DNA of 64,000 nt from an uncultured Oscillospiraceae bacterium (GCA_947627325.1 CANQVO010000003.1:169263-233262), one strand, 5' to 3'; counted from the stretch's first letter, positions 42,501-50,145 are shown. Program-made: numbers and translations. Notes: a model not told the origin generated them from the letters alone.

Positions 42501-42692
42501 CGGGTCCAGGCCAAGGGCTACCTCCCCCAGAGCCAGCCCTTCTCCGACGACGGCGACATTCCCGCCTGGGCCCGGGGGCACATCTACACCCTGGCCGGGC
42601 AGAAGGTGGTCAGCGGCTATGAGGGCTTTGTCCGGCCCCAGGACCCCATCACCCGGGGCGAGGTAGCCAAGCTGTTGACCACCCTGTGGTGA
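39513..42692 (+). CDS. SLH-anchored phosphodiester glycosidase (NAGPA family)
   Basis: A 1059-aa exported protein with a signal peptide ending near APAALA. Residues about 90-455 form a NAGPA-type phosphodiester glycosidase domain (GANGDYFVMSSGVPLGLVV, RTALGIKPDGDVILYTIDGR, AVLFDGGGSTTFG near 419), interrupted by an acidic Pro-rich insert near 210-245. Ig-like and carbohydrate-binding-like beta regions follow (about 460-870), then three SLH domains (877-1059, starting FTDIDGHWARENI) that should dock the protein on the cell wall. The family removes N-acetylglucosamine linked through a phosphodiester, so a wall polymer or host glycan is a reasonable substrate, by inference. GGAGG precedes the ATG. 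It follows hemW by 33 bases and is probably co-transcribed with the WYL gene behind it. Confidence 0.9.
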   Translation: MKRRALALLLIFALALAPAALASDALGWDLIQEDTVLGPGVTMTTQTFWGDSIQDYRRERFVTYTPGQGSTPLVYYSATVRTTATLTNMAKAIESWTGRVLAGANGDYFVMSSGVPLGLVVTDGVLRSSASYHYAVGFLPDGSAFVGKPDLSITADFSGYHLAVGGGYNKARETGAGYTLFSPDFGDATRGTGAGVNVILRPVAVPEDYEAPEKPAPFLDPEPPRPEAAEGAAESAEPAEPSQWDIWNWTRQAWEAEMDQWRWDLAWSVEGFETLPAQLSIGGELTCVVESVSEADGATPIPAGRLVLSVAKGADSFLVEALSGLAVGEQVKLAVSAPDPRWSQAVSALGAYEWILRDGQVPAGLDATAAPRTALGIKPDGDVILYTIDGRQTGYSRGAGVTQVAKRLVELGCDQAVLFDGGGSTTFGATGALDSAFSLQNKPSDGAQRAVTDALFFISSAQPTGVLGSLYIQPHSGFLLSGAKLALSARGIDTGYYPMGEEPVSGVTYAAQGPGTISGNVLTAGAEKGVVTLTATAPGGATGESVVNVVATPDVITVSDAATGQQVSGVNLDPGQSLALSASAAWHKLPLLADNSCFTWIVDPEVGTVDPAGVLTAGELAAAGKLYVTAGELTATIPVTVGGRVATLDDFEGETPVPESDDAAVRHTADQVKLGRQSLEIAYPLDQSATLTWSQPLGEGARYLGLWYLSDGPVPALELQLTTADGESQRVAIPLQPGEDWQHVLLPLPEGAAAIEALTLTPGGEMEEEGTGRLYLDHLTAANGPVTDTTPPTAQLTWDGAAVTATLSDNTDKTFPPENLKLTLDGWDLGFTLAGNVLTAPFSRFDANAHRVSLELRDASGNLARVSLDVPAQGEAAPPFTDIDGHWARENIIYLAQQGVTNGRQSGDGTFVFDPQTNITRGEFAAMLARWLRVDLTAYEGADLPFVDSADIPAWARGAVAYLADTGVMTGSLESGGLYANAGDPITRAQAMAMLGRVQAKGYLPQSQPFSDDGDIPAWARGHIYTLAGQKVVSGYEGFVRPQDPITRGEVAKLLTTLW

Positions 42693-42705
42693 GGAGGGAG
42701 CGCCT

Positions 42706-43674
42706 ATGGCCAAGCAGAGCAACCAGAAGGGAAAGCTCCTCTTCGAGCTGGACTTCCTCCGCCGGGAGTCGGATGAGGACCACCCGGTGACCACCCAGGA
42801 TATCCTGGACCACCTGGGGCAAAACGGCGTCAGCGCCGAGCGCAAGAGCGTCTACTCCGATTTGGACACCCTGGCCGACTACGGCTTTGATATCCAGCGC
42901 CGCCCCGGCCCGGGGGGCGGCGTGTGGCTGGGGGCGCGGGAGTTCGAGCTGGCGGAGCTAAAACTGCTGGTGGACGCGGTGGAGTCCAGCCGGTTCATCA
43001 CCCGGAAAAAGTCCACCGCCCTCATCGGCAAGCTGGCCGGGCTCACCTCCCGCCACCAGGCCCGGGCCCTTCAGCGCCAGGTCTTTATGGGCCAGCGGGT
43101 CAAGTCCATGAACGAGAGCGCCTACTACGCCGTGGACGCCATCCACACCGCCATCGCCCAGGGCCGGATGGTCACCTTCCGCTACTTTGACTTTGACAGC
43201 GCCAAGGAGAAGGTCTTCCACCGGGGCGGCCGGACCTACGCCGTCTCCCCCTACTGCCTGGTGTGGGACAACGCCAACTACTACCTGGTGGGCCGGGAGC
43301 CGGGGGAGGAGCAGACCCGGCACTACCGGGTGGACAAGATGGCCCAGGTGGCGGTGGACGACGCGCCCGCCGACGTGCCCCGGGACTTCGACCCGGCGGT
43401 GTACACCGCCCGGTACTTCTCCATGTTCTCCGGCCGCCAGGCCCGGGTAAAGCTCCGCTGCCGCAAGGCCCTGGCCGGGGTGATCCTGGACCGCTTCGGC
43501 CGGGAGGTCATGCTGGTGCCCGACGGGGCGGAGCACTTCACCGTCACCCTGGACGTGGTCATCTCCCCCCAGTTTTGGGGCTGGCTGGCCGCCCTGGGGC
43601 CCCAGGCCAGACTGGTGGAGCCCCAGGCCGAGGCGGAGGCGTACCGGGCCTATTTGAAGAGCCTGTTGGAGTGA
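42706..43674 (+). CDS. WYL-domain transcriptional regulator
   Basis: A 322-aa protein with an N-terminal winged helix-turn-helix (TTQDILDHLGQNGVSAERKSVYSDL with DLDTLADYGFDI) and a central WYL domain (IHTAIAQGRMVTFRYFDF, then YAVSPYCLVWDNANYYLVG). A C-terminal WCX-like region follows. WYL proteins sense ligands, often nucleotides or nucleic acids, and regulate transcription. The ATG follows the SLH protein stop by 13 bases with GAGGGAG between, so it is in the same transcript. Its target is unknown. Confidence 0.88.
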   Translation: MAKQSNQKGKLLFELDFLRRESDEDHPVTTQDILDHLGQNGVSAERKSVYSDLDTLADYGFDIQRRPGPGGGVWLGAREFELAELKLLVDAVESSRFITRKKSTALIGKLAGLTSRHQARALQRQVFMGQRVKSMNESAYYAVDAIHTAIAQGRMVTFRYFDFDSAKEKVFHRGGRTYAVSPYCLVWDNANYYLVGREPGEEQTRHYRVDKMAQVAVDDAPADVPRDFDPAVYTARYFSMFSGRQARVKLRCRKALAGVILDRFGREVMLVPDGAEHFTVTLDVVISPQFWGWLAALGPQARLVEPQAEAEAYRAYLKSLLE

Positions 43675-43679
43675 CAAAA

Positions 43680-43715
43680 CCGGCGGCGGGGAAACATCCC
43701 CGCCGCCGGTTTTTC
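43680..43715. terminator. Shared terminator between converging genes
   Basis: CCGGCGGCGGGG, loop AAACAT and CCCCGCCGCCGG, flanked by TTTTT on the plus side and AAAA on the minus side. It can end both the WYL transcript and the converging ArsC-like transcript. Confidence 0.85.
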
Positions 43716-43729
43716 GCATTTTGAAACGC

Positions 43730-44065
43730 TCACGTCCAGGTCTTCCAGATATCGGGCTGATAGCCCACCGTGGCCTGCCGGCCATTTCGCACGATGGGGG
43801 TCTTGAGAAGGCGGGGGTCGGCCAGGACCTTTTCCAGCCTGTCCTCCTCGTAGGCCAGGTAGGCCAGCAGGGCCGCGTCCGGGTGCTTGGGGTCGATGAG
43901 ATCGTCCAGCCCCCCCACCGCCTGGAGGACGCTTTTCAACTCCCCCCGGCTGATCCCCTTGTCCAGCAGGTCGATGTTCTGGAAGGACACCCGCCGCTCC
44001 TTGAAGTACCGCTGGGCCTTTTTGGTGTCAAAGCACTTGGACTTACCAAAAATTTGGATGTTCAC
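43730..44065 (-). CDS. ArsC/Spx family thioredoxin-fold protein
   Basis: A 111-aa protein with the ArsC/Spx fold: MNIQIFGKSKCFDTKKAQRYF at the start (one Cys, no CxxC) and RLLKTPIVRNGRQATVGYQPDIW at the end. Arsenate reductases of this family use the single Cys; Spx/MgsR regulators usually have CxxC. I cannot tell reductase from regulator, and no other ars genes are nearby. It overlaps the upstream permease gene by 23 bases, so the two form a short operon. Confidence 0.82.
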   Translation of the reverse strand: MNIQIFGKSKCFDTKKAQRYFKERRVSFQNIDLLDKGISRGELKSVLQAVGGLDDLIDPKHPDAALLAYLAYEEDRLEKVLADPRLLKTPIVRNGRQATVGYQPDIWKTWT

Positions 44066-44744
44066 GGGCGTACACCTCCAAATACCGCATATAGGGGAAG
44101 CGGGCGAACAGGGCCTGGTCGTCCCAGCGCCGGTCCAGATACGCCCCCAGGGCGGTGGCGGGGGGCAGGCCGGCCTGCCGCTGGTCCAGCCGCAGAAGGG
44201 CCAGGCCGGTGAGCAGGATGTCCGCGGCGAGGAAGACGGCCAGCACGGCGGCGGTCCAGTTCAGCGCCCGGGCGGGGATCTTGTCCAGCAGGGCGCACAG
44301 GGCGGGCAGGAGCCACATGGTCCAGGCCGTGGCCGCCACTCCCCAGTAGAGGGAGAAGAACAGGTTGATCCGCCCGCCGATGGACAGGGGCAGGTGGCTG
44401 TAATCCCAAAAGATCACCCCAAAGCACAGCTGCATGAACCAGGAGCAGACCAACTCGAACACCGTGCCCAGCACCGCGCCGGAGAGGAACACCGCCCAGC
44501 TTCCCCGGCGGGCAAAGGGCCGCAGGACCAGGGTGAACAACAGCGCCCCCAGGCCCCACACCAGGGAGAACTGCCCCCACAGAAGGCTGCTGCGGTTGTA
44601 GAGTTGGCCCCGGGTGATATACATGAACAGCGTCTCCAACAGCGCCCCCAGCACAGCGCCCAGCAGAAAGATCCAAAACAGCCGCGCCAGGGTGAGCCTG
44701 GGGGCCTCCCGGTCAGAGGGGCGGCCCCCCGCCGTGCGCGCCAT
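44043..44744 (-). CDS. Putative ABC-transporter permease-like membrane protein (PF06541 type)
   Basis: A 233-aa polytopic membrane protein with about six helices. The segment GAVLGTVFELVCSW, followed by FWDYSHLPLSIGGRINLFFSLYWG, is typical of the putative ABC-transporter type IV family (CmpB-like), common in Clostridia and of unknown substrate. ATG at 44744 is preferred over a GTG three codons upstream because GAGGTG lies 6 bases before it. No ATPase gene is nearby. It shares a divergent promoter region with the XRE regulator. Confidence 0.75.
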   Translation of the reverse strand: MARTAGGRPSDREAPRLTLARLFWIFLLGAVLGALLETLFMYITRGQLYNRSSLLWGQFSLVWGLGALLFTLVLRPFARRGSWAVFLSGAVLGTVFELVCSWFMQLCFGVIFWDYSHLPLSIGGRINLFFSLYWGVAATAWTMWLLPALCALLDKIPARALNWTAAVLAVFLAADILLTGLALLRLDQRQAGLPPATALGAYLDRRWDDQALFARFPYMRYLEVYAREHPNFW

Positions 44745-44839
44745 ATCCTTCACCTCGCAGAAAGTAGATGCGCCCCATCGCGCCGCAGGGCGCGGGGCGG
44801 GTATGTCCGTAGAGCGGTGGCAATCGCCACCTTACGGCT

Positions 44840-44868
44840 ATTATACCCCAGAAAGTCCCAAAAGGCAA
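44840..44868 (-). promoter_or_regulatory. Promoter of the permease/ArsC-like operon
   Basis: On the minus strand TTGCCT, a 17-base spacer and a perfect TATAAT lie about 95 bases before the permease start. Confidence 0.75.
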
Positions 44869-44884
44869 CCCGGGGCGGGGTTGC
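44865..44884. promoter_or_regulatory. Candidate operator in the divergent promoter region
   Basis: The inverted repeat GCAACCC-GGGGCG-GGGTTGC overlaps the -35 boxes of both divergent promoters. Its size and place fit an operator for the XRE regulator encoded next to it. Confidence 0.45.
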
Positions 44885-44909
44885 ATTCCATTTCATTTTG
44901 TGGTTAAAT
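44881..44909 (+). promoter_or_regulatory. Promoter of the XRE regulator and malic enzyme
   Basis: TTGCAT, a 17-base spacer and TTAAAT lie 35 bases before the XRE start codon. Confidence 0.65.
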
Positions 44910-44944
44910 AGGGGCGAGAGTTTGAACCGCGAGGGGGGACGGAT

Positions 44945-45295
44945 ATGTTCGCCAAGCGTCTGCGCGCCGCCCGGGAGGCCAGGGGCTTCGCCAGCCAGCA
45001 GGCCCTGGCCGACGCGCTGGGGGTGGCCCAGTCCACCGTAGCCAACTGGGAGGGGGGCCGGCGGGAGCCCAACTTCGCCCTGACCCTCCGGCTTTGCCAG
45101 TGTTTGGAGGTGTCGGCGGACTACCTGCTGGGCCGGGTGGACGACCCCCAGGCCACGGTGGTCCGACCCAGCCAAGTCCGCCAGGCGCTGTGGGACGGCA
45201 AGTCCGGGCTGTCCCCGGAGGACGAGGAGGAGCTGTGGGAGGACGTGCGGGAGTACGCCCGCTACCGGCTCCAACACTACCGCAAACGCCGTTGA
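44945..45295 (+). CDS. XRE-family helix-turn-helix regulator
   Basis: A 116-aa protein whose first 65 residues are a Cro/C1-type HTH (RLRAAREARGFASQQALADAL, then VAQSTVANWEGGRREPN and LCQCLEVSADYLLGR). An acidic then basic C-terminal tail follows (SPEDEEELWEDVREYARYRL). GAGGGGGGAC precedes the ATG. It stands 29 bases before the malic enzyme gene and diverges from the permease operon, so it may control either or both, as well as itself. Confidence 0.88.
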   Translation: MFAKRLRAAREARGFASQQALADALGVAQSTVANWEGGRREPNFALTLRLCQCLEVSADYLLGRVDDPQATVVRPSQVRQALWDGKSGLSPEDEEELWEDVREYARYRLQHYRKRR

Positions 45296-45324
45296 ATTTT
45301 ATAACAAACAGGAGGAATATGGGG

Positions 45325-46500
45325 ATGAATTACCCAGAGGAATCGCTGAAACGCCACCGGGAGTGGCGGGGCAAGCTGTCGATCACGCCGAAGATGGAGA
45401 TCCGATCCCGGGAGGACCTGTCCCTGGCCTACACCCCCGGGGTGGCCCAGCCCTGCCTGGAGATCCAGGCCCACCCGGAGCTTTCCTACGAGTTGACCGG
45501 CCGGTGGAACACCGTGGCGGTGGTCACCGACGGCACCGCCGTGCTGGGCCTGGGGGATATCGGCCCGGAGGCGGGGATGCCGGTGATGGAGGGCAAGTGC
45601 GTGCTCTTCAAGGCCTTCGGCGGGGTGGACGCCATCCCCCTGTGCGTGGGGAGCAAGGACGTGGACGATATCGTCAACACCGTGGCCCTGCTCCAGGGGT
45701 CCTTCGGCGGGGTGAATCTGGAGGATATCTCCGCCCCCCGGTGCTTCGAGGTGGAGCGGCGGCTCCAGGCGCGCTGTTCCATCCCCATCTTCCACGATGA
45801 CCAGCACGGCACCGCCATCGTGGTGGCCGCGGCGGTGGAGAACGCCCTGAAGGTGACGGGCAAGAAGCTCTCGGAGATCCGCGCGGTCTTCTCCGGCGCG
45901 GGGGCGGCGGGCACCGCCATCTTCAAGCTCCTCTGGTCCATGGGCCTGCGCCACGCCGTCTTGTGCGATATCAAGGGCATCGTCTACCCCGGCCGCCCCG
46001 ATCTGGAAAGCGACCCCTACCTCCGGGAGCTGGCGGAGATGACCCGGCCCTCCGTCACCCAGGGGGGCCTGGCCGCCGCCCTGGCGGGTGCCGACCTCTT
46101 TGTGGGCGTCTCCGCCCCCAATTTGGTGACGCCGGAGATGGTCCGCTCCATGGCGAGCGAGCCCATCCTCTTCCCCATGGCCAACCCCACCCCGGAGATC
46201 ATGCCCGACCTGGCCCGGGCCGCCGGGGCCGCCGTGGTGGGCACCGGCCGGAGCGACTTTGCCAACCAGATCAACAACGTCCTGGCCTTCCCCGGGGTGT
46301 TCCGGGGGGCGCTGGACGCCCGGGCCAGCCGGATCAACGAGGAGATGAAGCTGGCCGCCGCCCACGCCCTGGCGGGGCTGGTGGGGGACAAATTGTCCCG
46401 GGACTACATCCTCCCCCTGGCCTTCGATCCCGCCGTCTGCCCCGCCGTGGCCGCCGCCGTGGCCCAGGCCGCCCGGGACACCGGCGTGGCCCGGGCGTGA
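45325..46500 (+). CDS. NAD(P)-dependent malic enzyme
   Basis: A 391-aa short-type malic enzyme that oxidatively decarboxylates malate to pyruvate. The motifs SLAYTPGVAQPCLEI, VVTDGTAVLGLGDIG and HDDQHGTAIV are those of the family, and GAGAAGTAI is the Rossmann nucleotide-binding loop. The second of two nearby ATGs is chosen because AGGAGG lies 9 bases before it and only 3 bases before the first. It is probably co-transcribed with the XRE gene. Cofactor preference cannot be read from the sequence. Pyruvate made here could feed nifJ. Confidence 0.94.
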   Translation: MNYPEESLKRHREWRGKLSITPKMEIRSREDLSLAYTPGVAQPCLEIQAHPELSYELTGRWNTVAVVTDGTAVLGLGDIGPEAGMPVMEGKCVLFKAFGGVDAIPLCVGSKDVDDIVNTVALLQGSFGGVNLEDISAPRCFEVERRLQARCSIPIFHDDQHGTAIVVAAAVENALKVTGKKLSEIRAVFSGAGAAGTAIFKLLWSMGLRHAVLCDIKGIVYPGRPDLESDPYLRELAEMTRPSVTQGGLAAALAGADLFVGVSAPNLVTPEMVRSMASEPILFPMANPTPEIMPDLARAAGAAVVGTGRSDFANQINNVLAFPGVFRGALDARASRINEEMKLAAAHALAGLVGDKLSRDYILPLAFDPAVCPAVAAAVAQAARDTGVARA

Positions 46501-46532
46501 GGACCATTTTTGGTGGATAGTGATAATTTTGG

Positions 46533-46561
46533 TTGACACTCCCCGCCCGGACTTGTATAAT
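46533..46561 (+). promoter_or_regulatory. Consensus sigma-A promoter of the sugar kinase
   Basis: A perfect TTGACA, 17-base spacer and perfect TATAAT lie 58 bases before the start codon. Imperfect copies of an ATTTT-GGT-GA element at 46506 and 46525, 19 bases apart, lie just upstream and in the -35 region; a regulatory role is possible but weakly supported. Confidence 0.85.
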
Positions 46562-46619
46562 TGTGTAAAAGCGGGCGCTGTCCCGGGAGGGACGGGCCCC
46601 ATGTGAGGAGGAGCACGAC

Positions 46620-47705
46620 ATGAAACACAGCAATCCGCTTTTGAAAGGGAAAAAGTCGCCCAAGTTTATCACCTGCGGGGAGGTCATGCTCCGCCTGACG
46701 CCCCCCAACTACGAAAAGATCCGGGTGGCTACCGACTTTGAGGCCAGCTACGGCGGTTCGGAGGCCAACATCGCCCTGGCCCTGGCCAACCTGGGCATCG
46801 ACTCCACTTTCTTCTCCGTGGTGCCGGACAACTCCCTGGGCAAGTCCGCCATTCGGATGCTCCGCTCCAACGACGTACATTGCACCCCCGTCATCCTCTC
46901 CACCCCGGAGGAGACGCCCTCCCACCGCCTGGGCACCTACTACCTGGAGACCGGCTACGGCATCCGCCCCAGCAAGGTCATCTACGATCGGATGCACTCC
47001 GCCCTCTCCGAGTACGACTTCTCCGGCTACGACCTGAACAAGCTGTTGGAGGGGTTTGACTGGCTGCACCTGAGCGGCATCACCCCCGCCCTCTCCCCCA
47101 GCTGCGCCCAGCTGATCTTGGATATGCTCAAGACGGCCAAGGAGAAGGGGCTCACCGTCAGCTTTGACGGCAACTTCCGCTCCAAGCTGTGGACCTGGGA
47201 CGAGGCCCGGGACTTCTGCACCCAGTGCCTGCCCTATGTGGACGTGCTCTTCGGCATCGAGCCCTACCACCTCTGGAAGGACGAGAGCGACCACAGCCAG
47301 GGCGACTGGAAGGACGGCGTGCCCCTCCAGCCCAGCTTCAAACAGCAGGACATGATCAACCGGGCCTTCCAGGAGCGCTACCCCAACATCAAGTGCATCG
47401 CCCGCCACGTCCGCTACGCCCACTCCGGCAGTGAGAACAGCCTGATGGCCTATATGTGGTACGAGGGCCAGACCTGGGAGAGCAAGCTCTTTACCTTCAA
47501 CATCCTGGACCGCGTGGGCGGCGGAGACGCCTTCGCCAGCGGCTTTATCTACGCCATGATGATGGGCTATCCCGCCGAGGAGTTGGTGAACTTCGCCGTG
47601 GCCTCCAGCGTCATCAAGCACACCATCCACGGCGACGCCAGCATCGTGGACGACGTGGAGTCCATCCGCTCCATCATGGACATGAACTACGACATCAAAC
47701 GTTGA
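46620..47705 (+). CDS. kdgK: PfkB-family sugar kinase, probably 2-keto-3-deoxygluconate kinase
   Basis: A 361-aa ribokinase-fold enzyme. FITCGEVMLRLTP, the YGGSEANIALALANLG sugar-binding segment, VSFDGNFRSKLW and the catalytic GGGDAFASGFIYAMM near residue 300 are typical of KDG kinases, which make 2-keto-3-deoxy-6-phosphogluconate from hexuronate or gluconate breakdown. GAGGAG precedes the ATG. It has its own strong promoter and terminator. No aldolase or dehydratase is adjacent, so the substrate is inferred only from the family. Confidence 0.85.
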   Translation: MKHSNPLLKGKKSPKFITCGEVMLRLTPPNYEKIRVATDFEASYGGSEANIALALANLGIDSTFFSVVPDNSLGKSAIRMLRSNDVHCTPVILSTPEETPSHRLGTYYLETGYGIRPSKVIYDRMHSALSEYDFSGYDLNKLLEGFDWLHLSGITPALSPSCAQLILDMLKTAKEKGLTVSFDGNFRSKLWTWDEARDFCTQCLPYVDVLFGIEPYHLWKDESDHSQGDWKDGVPLQPSFKQQDMINRAFQERYPNIKCIARHVRYAHSGSENSLMAYMWYEGQTWESKLFTFNILDRVGGGDAFASGFIYAMMMGYPAEELVNFAVASSVIKHTIHGDASIVDDVESIRSIMDMNYDIKR

Positions 47706-47741
47706 ATCGTAAAACCCGCCAATTTTTTGAAAAATCACCAA

Positions 47742-47779
47742 AGCCCGCCGCTTCCACCCCGGAAGCGGCGGCTTTTTTT
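47742..47779 (+). terminator. Terminator after kdgK
   Basis: AGCCCGCCGCTTCC pairs with GGAAGCGGCGGCT with one bulged C, and a run of seven T follows. Confidence 0.88.
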
Positions 47780-47985
47780 GCCGGTTTGGCCGGTTGATAA
47801 ATGTGGCAGAGCCCGCCGCTTTTTGCGTCAAACGGCGGGTCACGGCGATTTTTTGTCCCAAAACCTGCGCGGGGACAAGTCTATTTTCCAGCGTGATTTT
47901 TCGTCTCCGGGCCATAGTAAAAAAGACGGCGCGTCCGTCAACTTTTTTCCTCGCGTAACCAAAAAATCAGAAGGGGGGAGAAGCC
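47780..47985 (+). other. Leader or spacer before spoIVB
   Basis: This noncoding stretch holds a CCCGCCG/CGGCGGG hairpin (47812-47839), a short GTCCC/GGGAC stem (47855-47876) and T-rich patches. CATAGTA at 47913 with TGATTT 13 bases upstream loosely resembles a sigma-G promoter, expected for spoIVB, but the match is poor. No convincing sigma-A promoter is seen. Confidence 0.4.
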
Positions 47986-49122
47986 TTGAAAGAGGAAGAA
48001 CATTGGGTCATAGCTCTGGTGGGCGGGCTCAGACTGGTCTGTCTGCTGGTGATGGGAATGGCGCTCTTTTTCGCCTTACTCCCCAAGGCGGCGGCCGCCC
48101 CGGCGGGCGGAGATCAGGCGGCGGGGCTGTTTGACCCGTGGGCCCGGGAGACCGGCCAGACCCAGGGGGCGGACCTGCCCCGGACCCTGGTGCCCGTGGG
48201 CCACACCGTGGGGATCAAGCTGTTTTCCGACGGGGTGCTGGTGGTGGGTCTGTCCCCGGTGGACACGCCCAACGGCGCGGCCGCCCCGGCCAAAAACTGC
48301 GGCCTGCGGGAGGGTGATATCATCACCCACATCAACAGCCAGGAGGTGGACACCATCGAGGAGGTCCAGTCCATTTTGGAGGAGACCTCCGGCCAGGCGG
48401 TGTCCCTGACCTGCCTTCGGGACGGCGACCCGCTCCAGCTGACCACCCAGGCGGTGCAGTGTTCCAGCGACGGCAGCTATAAGCTGGGGGCGTGGATCCG
48501 GGACTCCATGGCGGGCATCGGCACGGTGACCTTTGTGGACCCGGAGACCGGGCTCTTCGGCGCCCTGGGCCACGCCATCAACGACGTGGACACCGGCCAG
48601 CTCATGCCCCTGAGCGCGGGGGCCATCCTGCACTCCAGCGTCACCGGCGTGCAGAAGGGGCAGGCGGGCCAGCCCGGCCAGCTCCGGGGGGCCTTTGATC
48701 TGAGCGCCGACGTGGGCAGTCTCTACGCCAACACCCCCAGCGGCGTCTTCGGCACCCTGGACGGCGGAGAGCGGGACCTGGCCCAGGGCCCGGCCATGGC
48801 CGTGGCCCGGCGGGAGGAGGTCCACACCGGGGACGTGGTCATTCGCTCCAACATCCAGGGGGACGAGGTCCGGGAGTACGCGGCCAAGATCGTCCGCGTC
48901 TACCCCGAAAACCCGGAGGACACCCGGAATTTCCTGCTCAAAGTCACCGATCCCCAGCTGCTGGCCCAGACCGGCGGCATCGTCCAGGGGATGAGCGGCA
49001 GCCCCATCCTCCAAGACGGCAAACTCATCGGCGCGGTGACCCATGTGCTGGTGAACGACCCCACCCAGGGCTATGGGATCTTTGTGGAGAATATGCTGAA
49101 GGCCGCGGACGCGGCGGCGTGA
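47986..49122 (+). CDS. spoIVB: SpoIVB serine peptidase
   Basis: A 378-aa sporulation peptidase. An N-terminal signal/anchor helix (residues about 8-35) precedes a PDZ domain (CGLREGDIITHINSQEV) and an S55 peptidase domain. The latter has the histidine motif GALGHAIND near 194 and the serine motif GMSGSP at 335-340, followed by GAVTHVLVNDP, a strong family match. In Bacillus, SpoIVB is made in the forespore, crosses to the intermembrane space and triggers pro-sigma-K processing by acting on the BofA/SpoIVFA complex; bofA is in this window. The TTG start is chosen for AAGGGGGGAG 5 bases upstream. spoIIE, spo0A and recN are not adjacent here. Confidence 0.95.
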   Translation: MKEEEHWVIALVGGLRLVCLLVMGMALFFALLPKAAAAPAGGDQAAGLFDPWARETGQTQGADLPRTLVPVGHTVGIKLFSDGVLVVGLSPVDTPNGAAAPAKNCGLREGDIITHINSQEVDTIEEVQSILEETSGQAVSLTCLRDGDPLQLTTQAVQCSSDGSYKLGAWIRDSMAGIGTVTFVDPETGLFGALGHAINDVDTGQLMPLSAGAILHSSVTGVQKGQAGQPGQLRGAFDLSADVGSLYANTPSGVFGTLDGGERDLAQGPAMAVARREEVHTGDVVIRSNIQGDEVREYAAKIVRVYPENPEDTRNFLLKVTDPQLLAQTGGIVQGMSGSPILQDGKLIGAVTHVLVNDPTQGYGIFVENMLKAADAAA

Positions 49123-49127
49123 GCGGA

Positions 49128-49165
49128 GAAGGTCCTGCCACCGGGAGGCGGCAGGACCTTCTTTT
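49128..49165 (+). terminator. Terminator after spoIVB
   Basis: GAAGGTCCTGCC and GGCAGGACCTTC form a perfect 12-base stem around a 10-base loop, followed by TTTT. It also lies downstream of the converging transketolase operon, but that side lacks a clean T-run. Confidence 0.82.
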
Positions 49166-49193
49166 CGCGTTCATGTTTCAGCGGAAACCCCGC

Positions 49194-50144
49194 TTATCCC
49201 CGCTTCATAGCCAGGGCCTTTTTGGCGTGCTCCACGATGCCCTGGGGGTTGAGGCCGAAGTAGTTCAGCACGTCCTGGGCCTTGCCGGAGCGGCCGAAGT
49301 GGTCGTTGACCCCGTGGCGGATAACGGGCACCGGGCAGGTCTGGCTGAGCAGGGCGCACACCGCGTCCCCCAGGCCGCCGATGACGCTGTGTTCCTCGCT
49401 GGTGACCACGCAGCCGGTCTCCCGGGCGGCGGCCACCACCATCTCCTCGTCCAGGGGCTTGATGGTGTGGATGTCGATGACCCGGGCGTCGATCCCCTGC
49501 TCAGCCAGGATCTGCGCCGCGTCCCAGGCCATGCCCACCATCATGCCCGTGGCGATGAGGGTCACGTCCTTGCCCGGGCGGAGGAAGGTGCCCTTGCCCA
49601 GCTCAAAGCGGTAGCCGGGCAGGGTCTCGGTGTAGACCTCCGTGGCCAGGCGGGCCAGGCGGAGGTAGGCCGGGCCGGTCCGGTCCAGCAGGGCCTTGAC
49701 CGCCAGGCGCATCTCAAAGGCGTCGGCGGGGCAGACCACCGTCATGCCCGGCAGGGTACGCATCAGGGCGATGTCCTCGCAGCACTGGTGGGTGGCCCCG
49801 TCCTCCCCCACGGACAGCCCGCCGTGGGAGCCCACCACCTTCACGTTCAGCTTGGGGAAGACGATGGAGGTGCGGATCTGCTCGTAGCACCGGCCGGTGG
49901 CGAACATGGCGAAGGAGCTGGCAAAGACCTGCTTGCCGCTGGCGGCCAGGCCGGCGGCCACCCCCATCATGTTCTGCTCGGCGATGCCGAGGTTGAAAAA
50001 GCGGTCGGGGAACGCCTTGGCGAACATCCCGGACTGGGTGGAGCCGGACAGGTCCGCGTCCAGCACCACCAGGTTGGGGTACTGCGCGCCGAACTCCACC
50101 AGGGCCTTGCCGTAGGCCACGCGCGTGGCGATTTTCTCTCCCAT
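49194..50144 (-). CDS. Transketolase, C-terminal subunit
   Basis: A 316-aa subunit with the pyrimidine-binding (VFASSFAMFATGRCYEQIR, VGSHGGLSVGEDGATHQ) and C-terminal domains of transketolase. With the N-terminal subunit it moves two-carbon units between sugar phosphates in the pentose phosphate pathway. The start ATG has GGAGGGC upstream and lies one base after the stop of the N-terminal subunit, so translation is coupled. Split transketolases are common in Firmicutes and archaea. Confidence 0.94.
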   Translation of the reverse strand: MGEKIATRVAYGKALVEFGAQYPNLVVLDADLSGSTQSGMFAKAFPDRFFNLGIAEQNMMGVAAGLAASGKQVFASSFAMFATGRCYEQIRTSIVFPKLNVKVVGSHGGLSVGEDGATHQCCEDIALMRTLPGMTVVCPADAFEMRLAVKALLDRTGPAYLRLARLATEVYTETLPGYRFELGKGTFLRPGKDVTLIATGMMVGMAWDAAQILAEQGIDARVIDIHTIKPLDEEMVVAAARETGCVVTSEEHSVIGGLGDAVCALLSQTCPVPVIRHGVNDHFGRSGKAQDVLNYFGLNPQGIVEHAKKALAMKRG

Positions 50145-50145
50145 G

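Noticed and set aside
45094-45324. Upstream extension of malic enzyme into the XRE gene
   Set aside because: Out of frame with the XRE gene and lacking a ribosome site; the ATG at 45325 has AGGAGG at good spacing.
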